From NCBI GenBank assembly GCA_905216075.1, contig CAJMSO010000154.1, positions 1-5,138 of the forward strand: DNA of 5,138 nucleotides, written 5' to 3'. A program made the translations under genes and the position numbers. The stretch's first letter is position 1, and each line of letters opens with the position of its first letter. This DNA is from an uncultured bacterium. GTDB lineage: Bacteria > Actinomycetota > Coriobacteriia > Coriobacteriales > Coriobacteriaceae. The notes beneath the pieces are model-generated. The model ran no database searches and was not told the origin of the DNA. It saw nothing but the letters and a program-made list of their open reading frames with translations. Shown here in pieces: positions 1 through 5,003 of the stretch.

Positions 1-191
1 ATGGTGTCGATATCCACGTTGGGCGTGTAGTCGATAATCTGGCTGCGGTACGCGGGACCCGTCTGATACTTGCCAAAGACCAGACTCTTGACCTGGTACT
101 CCTCGTAGAAGGCGCGCGCCACCGAATAGGCGTTGATGTCGCCACCAAGCAGCACGGGAATGAACTCGCGCTCTGTAAATTGCAATGCCAT
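1..191 (-). CDS. ATP-grasp ligase-like protein, N-terminal part (runs off the left edge)
   Basis: The minus strand is open from an ATG at 191-189 to the window edge (63 codons and two bases), with no stop. An AGGAAG Shine-Dalgarno lies five bases before the ATG, which decides the start. The protein begins MALQFTEREF and continues with VLLGGDINAYSVARAFYEEY and then VFGKYQTGPAYRS. A short beta strand, a glycine pair with DINAYS, and an amphipathic helix are what I recall from the pre-ATP-grasp domain of carboxylate-amine ligase-like proteins (relatives of D-aspartate ligase) in Gram-positive bacteria. Such enzymes use ATP to join a carboxylate to an amine. The ATP-binding and catalytic parts lie outside the window, so substrate and activity cannot be read. 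It is divergent from the MOSC gene. The coding call is firm; the family call is from memory and moderately sure. Confidence 0.72.
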   Translation of the reverse strand, partial: MALQFTEREFIPVLLGGDINAYSVARAFYEEYQVKSLVFGKYQTGPAYRSQIIDYTPNVDIDT

Positions 192-247
192 GGAAACTTC
201 CTATCATGAACTGCCCACACAACGGGCGGTCTTTGCGCAACTGATTT

Positions 248-277
248 ATTCTAGCGTGCCAAGCCGCCGGCGCCCAA
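248..277 (-). promoter_or_regulatory. candidate promoter of the ATP-grasp-like gene
   Basis: On the minus strand TAGAAT (plus 248-253) is a good -10 match and lies about 57 bases before the ATG. The only -35 at usual distance is TTGGGC (plus 272-277, 18-bp spacer), a poor match. It is suggestive only. Confidence 0.28.
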
Positions 278-312
278 AGCTCCACCGTATCTATGGCAAT
301 CGACGTAATCGT

Positions 313-336
313 CCAGCACGAAGGCCAGCACGAAGA
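313..336. repeat. two tandem copies of a 12-bp unit
   Basis: CCAGCACGAAG occurs at 313-323 and again at 325-335, giving two 12-bp units (the twelfth base is G, then A). It lies in the spacer between the divergent genes. Two copies can arise by simple duplication and no function is evident. Confidence 0.6.
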
Positions 337-359
337 CGGCGCTCACCGTTGTATGACAA

Positions 360-389
360 TGGGCAATGAACCTACCATTGTTGTAGGAT
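360..389 (+). promoter_or_regulatory. weak candidate promoter of the MOSC gene, overlapping a small inverted repeat
   Basis: TGGGCA (360-365) and TAGGAT (384-389) are separated by 18 bp and would start transcription about 30 bases before the GTG start. Both boxes match four of six consensus bases. An inverted repeat CCTAC (371-375) / GTAGG (383-387) with a 7-base centre overlaps the -10 and could be an operator. Nothing else in the 234-bp spacer 192-425 looks functional apart from the 12-bp tandem repeat and the opposite-strand promoter candidate. Confidence 0.22.
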
Positions 390-425
390 TCAGCGTATTG
401 ACATCCTCAAACGAAAGGCGCACAC

Positions 426-1058
426 GTGCCCCAAGACCATCCGACCGATAATCCCATCCTCAATGCCGCGAAGCGCGAGCTGGCGGAACGTGCGAAAGCG
501 ACCGCTCCCCTGTGCATGGCAAACGACGCCTACAACGGACCCGCCCGCATCGTCTCGATCAACACGTCGGCGCACAAGGGCACGCGCAAGTCGCCCATCG
601 CCGATGGACACGACACCGTTATAGAGCAATTTGGCCTCGCCACCGATGCGCACGCCGGGCATTGGCACCGCCAGGTCTCTTTTTTAGCCGCGGAGTCCAT
701 CCAGACGGCGCAGGCACGCGGGCTCGACGTACACGAGGGTGACTTTGGGGAGAACTTCACAACCCGGGGCATCAACCTGCTCTCGCTCCCCTTGGGCACG
801 CAGCTCAAGCTTGGCAGCGAGGTGCTTGTCGAAATCAGCCAAATCGGCAAGGCCTGCCACACACGCTGCGCCATCTACTATCTCGCCGGCGACTGCATCT
901 TTCCCCACGAGGGCGTTTTCGGCGTGGTACTAAAGGGCGGAGAGGTCTACGCCGGCGACGATATCCAGGTAATCAAACTCGGCGACGGCACCTGTTCGTT
1001 CACCCCCGCCGAGGCCCTCGAAGAGATTGAGCGGGCTCGCCAGAAGGGCACGCTGTAG
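426..1058 (+). CDS. MOSC domain-containing protein
   Basis: This 210-residue protein looks like a single MOSC domain (the C-terminal domain type of molybdenum cofactor sulfurases, also found in YiiM-like proteins). Recognisable segments are VSINTSAHKGTRK (43-55), DAHAGHWHRQVSFLA (74-88), GDFGENFTTRGINL (105-118), and QIGKACHTRCAI (139-150), which carries the conserved cysteine (Cys144) expected to handle sulfur or bind a molybdenum/thiol centre. HEGVFGVVLKGGEV (161-174) closes the barrel. The chosen start is GTG at 426, with AAAGG seven bases upstream; an in-frame stop at 399-401 limits extension. A later ATG at 516 would start the protein just before the domain but has no Shine-Dalgarno. No cofactor-synthesis gene is beside it here, so the exact substrate is unknown. 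It appears monocistronic, and I see no clear terminator after it. Confidence 0.88.
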   Translation: MPQDHPTDNPILNAAKRELAERAKATAPLCMANDAYNGPARIVSINTSAHKGTRKSPIADGHDTVIEQFGLATDAHAGHWHRQVSFLAAESIQTAQARGLDVHEGDFGENFTTRGINLLSLPLGTQLKLGSEVLVEISQIGKACHTRCAIYYLAGDCIFPHEGVFGVVLKGGEVYAGDDIQVIKLGDGTCSFTPAEALEEIERARQKGTL

Positions 1059-1183
1059 TTATAAAACCCCACGTTGAGATGGCTTTTACAGCCCAAAACT
1101 CCTCTCAAACAGGGCTCTGTAACGTTAAAGTTGAACTCTATGGTTTCTCAACAATTCATCATAACTGCAGGTCAAAGCCAAAG

Positions 1184-1202
1184 CCTCAAGTTCAACTTGA
1201 CC
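1184..1202. promoter_or_regulatory. palindromic operator candidate, MerR/SoxR-like
   Basis: CCTCAAGTTCAACTTGACC contains a perfect 7-bp inverted repeat, TCAAGTT/AACTTGA, around one central C. It resembles the E. coli SoxR box as I recall it (CCTCAAGTTAACTTGAGG), but has one extra central base and a mismatched right end. Many MerR-family operators share this CTCAA/TTGAG form. No regulator gene of that family is in the window, so the protein that binds is unknown. Confidence 0.4.
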
Positions 1203-1229
1203 CTTTGGGACCTTTAAGGTTCAAGTTGA
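1192..1229. repeat. inverted repeat able to form a 38-base hairpin
   Basis: TCAACTTGA (1192-1200) pairs with TCAAGTTGA (1221-1229). After one mismatch, CCTT (1202-1205) pairs with AAGG (1216-1219), leaving a 10-base loop. No T-tract follows on either strand, so it is not a standard terminator. Its left arm is shared with the operator-like palindrome, so the same bases could serve as DNA sites or as an RNA structure. Confidence 0.5.
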
Positions 1230-1250
1230 GGTCGAAAGCAGTAGTAGAAT
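1220..1250 (+). promoter_or_regulatory. candidate promoter of the secreted protein gene
   Basis: TAGAAT at 1245-1250 is a good -10 match, 42 bases before the ATG. The closest upstream element is TTCAAG (1220-1225), a poor -35 match with a 19-bp spacer. Long 19-20-bp spacers are typical of MerR-controlled promoters. The element overlaps the right arm of the repeat, in line with regulation at this site. Confidence 0.35.
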
Positions 1251-1292
1251 ACCGTTCGAACCATAACCTACGATTGATTGCAGAGGGACTGG

Positions 1293-2426
1293 ATGCAGCA
1301 TTCGAATCATCGCACCGCAGCGCTCATTGCGTCGAAGCCGGCTCGTATCATCACGAGCGCCGCGCTCGCCGTTGCACTGACGGCCGCGCCGATGCTCTCT
1401 CCCGTCGCAGCCTATGCCGCCTCGCAGGCAACGCAGGATCAGCTTTCCGCTGCCCAGCAGAAAATCGAAACCGCCACGAGTGCCTACAACGAAGCCCGCA
1501 CCAAGCTCGAGGATCTGCAGAAGCAAATCGACACTAACGAGGCAAGCATCGAGAAGATCGAAGCCGAACTTCCCGATCAACAGGCCAAGGCGAGCTCCGC
1601 CATGCGCGATCTGTATAAGTACCAGAAGGGCACCAACCCCATCGTGAGCTTCCTGGTCAACGCGCAGAGCCTGGGCGAGTTCATCACCACCTGCAAGTAC
1701 ACCAACCAGATCACGAGCTCGAGCGTCGATGAGATCGAAGAGCTCAACAAGATGCAGACCGAACTCGAGCAGAACAAGACCGAGCTCGAGCAGGCCAAGT
1801 CCCAACTCGAGACCGAGCAGAAAACCGCCGAGGACGCACTGGCACAGGCCCAGCAGCTTCGCAGCGAAGCCCAGGCAAAGGCCGAGCAGGAGAATGCCGC
1901 CGAGCTGGCCAAGCTCGAGGCCGACAAGGCCGCCGCCGCCGAGAAGCTCTCGGGCGAGGGTGTGAGCGGCAACAACTCCAACAGCCAGGCCAATAACGCC
2001 AACACCACCATCGACACCACGGTGAACAGCTCCAATACCGGCAACTCCGATTACGACTCGTTTATCAACGAGTGGACGAGTCGCATCGACAACTACCTCG
2101 CCGGCTCCCCCATGGCAGGCCAGGGCTATAACTTTGCCGTCGCCGCTTGGAATACCGGTGTCGACCCCCGTTGGTCCCCCGCCATCGCCTGCATCGAGAG
2201 CACCAAGGGTGCTTATTGCGCCAATTCTTACAACGCCTGGGGCTGGAGTGCACGTGGCGGCGGTTGGCGCAGCTTTGGCAGCTGGAGCGAGGGCATCTCC
2301 GCTCACGTTGCCTATCTGGGCGCCAACTACGGCTCCACCCTTACCCCGGCAGCGGCCAAAAAGTACTGCCCGCCCACGTGGCAGGACTGGTACAACAAAG
2401 TCGCCGCTCAGATGAACCGCATCTAA
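1293..2426 (+). CDS. secreted coiled-coil protein with C-terminal lysozyme-like domain
   Basis: The start is ATG 1293, chosen over TTG 1278 because GAGGG lies five bases before it; the product is 377 residues. A signal peptide covers residues 1-42: basic start, hydrophobic core ITSAALAVALTAAPML, and a likely cut after AYA. Two long coiled coils follow (about 44-108 and 145-220, rich in Gln, Glu, Ala) around LYKYQKGTNPIVSFLVNAQSLGEF, which resembles the N-terminal region of PcsB/CwlO-type cell-wall hydrolases. An Asn/Ser/Thr-rich linker spans 221-255. The C-terminal part (about 265-377) has GVDPRWSPAIACIES, YNAWGWS and KKYCPPTWQDWY, which fits a lysozyme-like or glucosaminidase-type fold; Glu302 is the likely acid. 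The protein probably cuts peptidoglycan outside the cell, perhaps in cell separation. Cys300, Cys309 and Cys359 could form a disulfide. The domain call is by pattern and the bond it cleaves is unproven. Confidence 0.85.
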   Translation: MQHSNHRTAALIASKPARIITSAALAVALTAAPMLSPVAAYAASQATQDQLSAAQQKIETATSAYNEARTKLEDLQKQIDTNEASIEKIEAELPDQQAKASSAMRDLYKYQKGTNPIVSFLVNAQSLGEFITTCKYTNQITSSSVDEIEELNKMQTELEQNKTELEQAKSQLETEQKTAEDALAQAQQLRSEAQAKAEQENAAELAKLEADKAAAAEKLSGEGVSGNNSNSQANNANTTIDTTVNSSNTGNSDYDSFINEWTSRIDNYLAGSPMAGQGYNFAVAAWNTGVDPRWSPAIACIESTKGAYCANSYNAWGWSARGGGWRSFGSWSEGISAHVAYLGANYGSTLTPAAAKKYCPPTWQDWYNKVAAQMNRI

Positions 2427-2436
2427 GTGCAACTGC

Positions 2437-2465
2437 AAAGGGCCCCAATGGGGCCCTTTTCTTTT
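2437..2465 (+). terminator. Rho-independent terminator, possibly shared by convergent genes
   Basis: AAAGGGCCCC (2437-2446) pairs perfectly with GGGGCCCTTT (2450-2459) around the loop AAT, and TTTTCTTTT follows. It sits 10 bases after the stop of the secreted protein gene. On the minus strand the same stem follows the kinase stop codon but with only three T residues, so it is weaker in that direction. Confidence 0.93.
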
Positions 2466-3843
2466 AGGTAGCGGAGGTATCGACGACGCCGGTCGCATTG
2501 GCAACCGCGACTATGACGATCATGCATAGGAGCAGCACACCCAATGCCTTGAGCAAGAGCTTCGCGAGCTTCTTGCCGCGATAGCTGTCGAGCAATGCGA
2601 ATCGCCGACGAAGACGGCGCTTATCGAGCAGCGCAAAATGCATAAGCACCATAAGGCCATCGACAAAGAAAAAATACTCGATTATGAGAAGCCACGTCGG
2701 GTAGCTTTGGTTTGCTCCCGTGGGGTGAAAGACGGCAAAGTGGCTACCGGCAAAGAACACAAGCAGCGAGAAGCAGACGAGCGTATTCCAAATGCGCCCC
2801 AGAGACTCCGGAACGCGAGAGAGCAGACCGCATGCAGCGGAGGCGGCAGGGCCAGGAAGCCCTGCGGGTTTCTGGAGCCCTTGGGACGCCAACACTGTCT
2901 CCGAGTCTGGAGTACGGACAGGCGCAGGCGCAGGAGGCCGCACGGGGCGACTCAGATCGTATGCCGCGCGCGTCGCCCGTCCCAATGCTTCCGCACTCGC
3001 AAAACGCTTGGCCGGATCGAGCGCCATCGACATGCAGACGGCATCGGAAAGTGGAGTGGGAATACCGCGCGCCTCGCATTGCTCGCGCATGTCGAGCCCT
3101 GGTTTAGGGTCGACTCCCGTCAAGCAGAAGAACAACAGGGCGCCCAGCGCGTACACGTCGCTGCGCACACTCGTCTGCCCAAACCCATACTGCTCGGGCG
3201 GCGCATAGGGTCGCGTGCCAAACTTGACGGTGTCGGCATCGGCGCCATCGCGCCATACGCGCGCGATTCCCAGGTCAATAATCACCAACGACGAGAAGGT
3301 CATGCCAGCATCGGCCGCATACCTCACGCCCGATACGATGATGTTCGAGGGTTTAAGGTCGCGATGGATTACCGGTACCCCTGGCTCCCCCGCAGCTGCA
3401 AAACCAGCATGCAGCTCGCCCACCGCTTCACACAGAACGGGATACAGCTCGCGGGCATAATCGGGCGTCGCGCCCAGGCGCCCCACGAGCGCCTCGAGCG
3501 TCTCGCCTTCGACATATTCCATCACCACATCGAGCTCCTCGCCCGCGCGGCGGCAATCGACAATCCGGGGTAAGTGTTCAAAACGGCGTCCGGCCCGCTG
3601 AGCCGCAAACAGGCGCTCGTAGGCCCCGCCAATCTGCGCCGAAGCATCGATGCGCTTGCGGACAAAGGGACCGAGAGACCCGCCGCCAGAGCCCTCAAAA
3701 TAGACGAGTTCGGTCGTCTCGACATCCGAGCACTTGAGCACGCGCTCCACACGATAGCTGTCATCGCGGTCGAGCGACGCCAAATGCTCGGCAAGTGAAG
3801 CAGTCAGCTCGTCATCGGAATATGTTGGGCTCTGAGTATCCAT
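2464..3843 (-). CDS. membrane-anchored Ser/Thr protein kinase
   Basis: With ATG 3843 as start this is a 459-residue kinase of the bacterial Hanks (PknB-like) type, which moves phosphate from ATP to Ser/Thr. Motifs in order: FVRKRID with the presumed ATP-binding Lys63, Glu76 as candidate helix-C partner, hinge VVMEYVEGETL, catalytic loop HRDLKPSN (160-167, base Asp162), DLG (190-192, in place of DFG), APPE (214-217), SDVYALG (228-234), and DPAKRF with Arg280. The classic glycine-rich loop is not obvious, although GSGGG lies nearby. A Pro/Ala-rich linker (about 300-345) leads to three hydrophobic helices (about 351-370, 383-406, 427-450). The basic loop KRRLRRRF between the last two puts the kinase in the cytoplasm. 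There are no PASTA or other external domains. The start is uncertain: ATG 3843, 3852 and 3855 are in frame, none with a strong Shine-Dalgarno. The HTH gene lies upstream, and the two may work together. Confidence 0.9.
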   Translation of the reverse strand: MDTQSPTYSDDELTASLAEHLASLDRDDSYRVERVLKCSDVETTELVYFEGSGGGSLGPFVRKRIDASAQIGGAYERLFAAQRAGRRFEHLPRIVDCRRAGEELDVVMEYVEGETLEALVGRLGATPDYARELYPVLCEAVGELHAGFAAAGEPGVPVIHRDLKPSNIIVSGVRYAADAGMTFSSLVIIDLGIARVWRDGADADTVKFGTRPYAPPEQYGFGQTSVRSDVYALGALLFFCLTGVDPKPGLDMREQCEARGIPTPLSDAVCMSMALDPAKRFASAEALGRATRAAYDLSRPVRPPAPAPVRTPDSETVLASQGLQKPAGLPGPAASAACGLLSRVPESLGRIWNTLVCFSLLVFFAGSHFAVFHPTGANQSYPTWLLIIEYFFFVDGLMVLMHFALLDKRRLRRRFALLDSYRGKKLAKLLLKALGVLLLCMIVIVAVANATGVVDTSAT

Positions 3844-3859
3844 GGCGTCCATCATAACG

Positions 3860-3893
3860 CAGGGTGCGGACACCCCATGGTGTCCGCACCCTG
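3860..3893. repeat. perfect 15-bp inverted repeat between the HTH and kinase genes
   Basis: CAGGGTGCGGACACC (3860-3874) and GGTGTCCGCACCCTG (3879-3893) are exact reverse complements around a 4-base loop. In the minus-strand transcript the hairpin ends four bases before the ATG at 3855 and 16 before the ATG at 3843. It is followed by CGTTATG rather than a U-tract, so it is not a standard terminator. It could reduce read-through, process or stabilise the HTH message, or limit ribosome access to the kinase start. On the plus strand it is followed only by TTCGTTCG. Confidence 0.8.
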
Positions 3894-3940
3894 TTCGTTC
3901 GCATAGTTGTTTCGGCAACAGCCAGCTCAGCCATTGGCCA

Positions 3941-4363
3941 CTAACTCACCGTTTCCTCGCCAAAGCGATACAGCTCTTCATTGACCTTTTGGAGGCTACA
4001 GCCACGGTCGATGCAAAAGATAATGATTGCATCGCGACGGTCCTTGCAGTTTAGGACGCTCACTCCGGCAGCCGTCAGGGCGCGGTTAGTCTCCTTCATC
4101 GACAGCGCCATTGCAAAGGCAATCTGCAGCACCTTATTGCGGCTCGGATTGCGCGAACCGGTAAAGATCTGATAGCCAAAGGTCTCGTTGAGGTCGGCCA
4201 TACGCACCACGCGCGAACGCTCGAGCCCCTTCTCTTGCAGCAACTGCTTTAAGTAATCCGAAAGCGACGGGGCGGCAAAGTCGTGTTCCTTGATATAGCC
4301 ATCGATGTTTGGCGCGTCGAGAAGCTCATTGAGCAACTCGTCAGTCAGCTTTTTATCGGACAT
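3941..4363 (-). CDS. cro/C1-like helix-turn-helix protein
   Basis: The product is a 140-residue soluble protein. The start ATG 4363 is preceded by GGGGGAGGTG (plus 4371-4380), a very strong Shine-Dalgarno nine bases away. Residues about 34-98 fit a cro/C1-type (XRE) DNA-binding fold: SLSDYLKQLLQEKGLERS, then VVRMADLNETFGYQIFTGSR as the likely helix-turn-helix, then a helix-rich section with KVLQIAFAMALSMKETNRAL. The C-terminal part has CKDRRDAIIIFCIDRG and KVNEELYRFGEE, a helical tail for dimerisation or partner binding. I recall this family near Ser/Thr kinase genes in gut Firmicutes and Coriobacteria, which agrees with the kinase downstream, but no search was done. It could be a phosphorylation target or a regulator of the cluster; the target DNA is unknown. 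Confidence 0.82.
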   Translation of the reverse strand: MSDKKLTDELLNELLDAPNIDGYIKEHDFAAPSLSDYLKQLLQEKGLERSRVVRMADLNETFGYQIFTGSRNPSRNKVLQIAFAMALSMKETNRALTAAGVSVLNCKDRRDAIIIFCIDRGCSLQKVNEELYRFGEETVS

Positions 4364-4395
4364 ACGACTTCACCTCCCCCAGTGCATGCAACATG

Positions 4396-4839
4396 CTAGA
4401 AACCGCTTACGTCCGAACGCTCCCAGCTAGCAACCTGGTCGGGAGACACCGTACCCAGCGCCTCGAACTTCCAGGAGCCGCCCGCCTTCAGATGATTGGT
4501 GTTTGCAAGAGCCGTTCCAACCTGGTTGCCATCGGCATCATACAGAACATATTCAATCTGAATGTAGCTCTTTTCCTTGTCCGTGTTATTGGTCAGGGTG
4601 CCCGTGATCTTATAGGTAAACTGATTGGAAGTGTCTTCAGCCTCGTCAGCAATGGTATACGGTTCTTGCGGTTCTTTTTGCTCCTCAGCCTGCCGTGTCG
4701 TCTCGGCAGGTTTTGCCGAATCGCTCGCAGACGAATCGGTTGAGTTGCCGCCCATAGAGCCCACGGCACCGACAATAACCAGCACCACGATGATGCCTAG
4801 GACAATCTTGCCGATTGGCTTCTTTCCCTCTTTTGCCAT
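4396..4839 (-). CDS. membrane-anchored FxLYD-type extracytoplasmic protein
   Basis: The product has 147 residues. ATG 4839 follows AGGAAGGATG with seven bases from GGA to the ATG. The N-terminus MAKEGKKPIGK is basic and is followed by one membrane helix (about 11-30, IVLGIIVVLVIVGAVGSMG), so the rest should lie outside the cytoplasm. A Ser/Asp/Glu-rich, low-complexity linker covers 31-65. The beta-rich domain (about 66-147) has YKITGTLTNNTDKEKSYIQI, then EYVLYDADGNQVGTA and LKAGGSWKFEA, which is the pattern of FxLYD/DUF3426-like domains in Gram-positive surface proteins. There is no lipobox. It is probably a surface or envelope protein of unknown ligand. The next gene starts only 32 bases downstream, which suggests co-transcription with the HTH gene. 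Its Shine-Dalgarno lies inside a long hairpin. Confidence 0.85.
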   Translation of the reverse strand: MAKEGKKPIGKIVLGIIVVLVIVGAVGSMGGNSTDSSASDSAKPAETTRQAEEQKEPQEPYTIADEAEDTSNQFTYKITGTLTNNTDKEKSYIQIEYVLYDADGNQVGTALANTNHLKAGGSWKFEALGTVSPDQVASWERSDVSGF

Positions 4840-4841
4840 TA

Positions 4842-4902
4842 TTCATCCTTCCTACGATCCGGCTACCGTGCCGGTACACAGCACATCGTAGGAAGGATTG
4901 AA
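4842..4902 (-). promoter_or_regulatory. leader hairpin that hides the Shine-Dalgarno of the FxLYD gene
   Basis: In the minus-strand transcript ATCCTTCCTACGAT (plus 4885-4898) is the exact reverse complement of ATCGTAGGAAGGAT (plus 4845-4858), which contains the ribosome binding site. Skipping one bulged A (plus 4899), three more pairs UUC/GAA (4900-4902 with 4842-4844) extend it to 17 bp and end it two bases before the AUG. Inside the loop CCGGC/GCCGG (4859-4863, 4870-4874) forms a second small stem. The arrangement would block ribosome entry unless it is opened by temperature, a ligand, a protein or another RNA; which one is unknown. Confidence 0.6.
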
Positions 4903-4911
4903 CTTGAATTC

Positions 4912-4939
4912 ATTAGCTGAGAGCTAAGGCTGCGGTAAA
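4912..4939 (-). promoter_or_regulatory. weak candidate promoter for the FxLYD gene
   Basis: On the minus strand TTTACC (plus 4934-4939) and GCTAAT (plus 4912-4917) are 16 bp apart; each matches four of six consensus bases. A start near plus 4905 would keep nearly all of the leader hairpin in the message. It is the best of several poor candidates. Confidence 0.22.
4913..4927. repeat. small inverted repeat TTAGCT/AGCTAA
   Basis: TTAGCT (4913-4918) and AGCTAA (4922-4927) are exact reverse complements around GAG. It overlaps the candidate -10 of the FxLYD gene and could be an operator, but six-base arms occur often by chance. Confidence 0.35.
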
Positions 4940-4972
4940 CGACCAATGCAGTTATCCAAACGCCGAGCAAAC

Positions 4973-5002
4973 GCACTGCGCGCGACCGTCTGCTGGCAGT
5001 GC
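4973..5002 (-). terminator. weak terminator candidate after the right-edge membrane protein gene
   Basis: GCACTGC (4973-4979) and GCAGTGC (4996-5002) are exact reverse complements with a 16-base loop, starting right after the stop codon of the right-edge gene. The minus-strand sequence then reads GTTTGCTC, so there is no real U-tract. It may end the transcript weakly or not at all. Confidence 0.28.
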
Positions 5003-5003
5003 A

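Larger units (their letters stand above)
1059..1292. other. repeat-rich intergenic region between the MOSC and secreted protein genes
   Basis: This AT-richer spacer contains no convincing gene. It holds several related short motifs in both orientations: GTTGAGA (1073-1079), AAAGTTGAACT (1127-1137), TCTCAAC (1146-1152), TCAAGTTCAACTTGA (1186-1200), and TTCAAGTTGAGG (1220-1231). The 10 bases at 1128-1137 are the reverse complement of 1189-1198. Such clustering of one motif suggests binding sites for a regulator of the downstream gene. No terminator with a T-tract was found for the MOSC gene; the small stem GGCT/AGCC at 1081-1093 is too weak. Confidence 0.6.

Noticed and set aside
251..346. Minus-strand small frame (31 residues from GTG) with a hydrophobic start, SAVFVLAFVLDDY
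   Set aside because: There is no ribosome binding site, the start is GTG, and it ends within the likely promoter of the next gene; part comes from the 12-bp tandem repeat.
133..369. Plus-strand open frame of 78 codons
   Set aside because: It begins inside the minus-strand ATP-grasp-like gene, has no Shine-Dalgarno, and encodes an Arg-rich sequence with no domain character.
398..403. Exact TTGACA -35 box before the MOSC gene
   Set aside because: The matching -10 position would fall at about 421-426, on the start codon, where the bases CACACG do not resemble a -10.
1221..2504. Minus-strand open frame of 427 codons opposite the secreted protein gene
   Set aside because: It is a mirror of the coiled-coil gene: Leu/Gly-rich low-complexity sequence produced by the antisense of Gln/Glu/Ala codons. 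It also crosses the strong terminator.
2638..3573. Plus-strand open frame of 311 codons opposite the kinase gene
   Set aside because: The sequence is Arg/Ala-rich without domain features, while the minus strand carries all kinase motifs in order.
3844..3918. Extension of the kinase to a TTG start at 3918
   Set aside because: The extra 25 residues would be read through the perfect hairpin, show no family resemblance, and lack a good Shine-Dalgarno.
4383..4396. TGCATGCA palindrome and GCATG/CATGC mini-hairpin at the end of the FxLYD gene
   Set aside because: The stem is only five pairs with no T-tract, so it does not support a terminator between the FxLYD and HTH genes.
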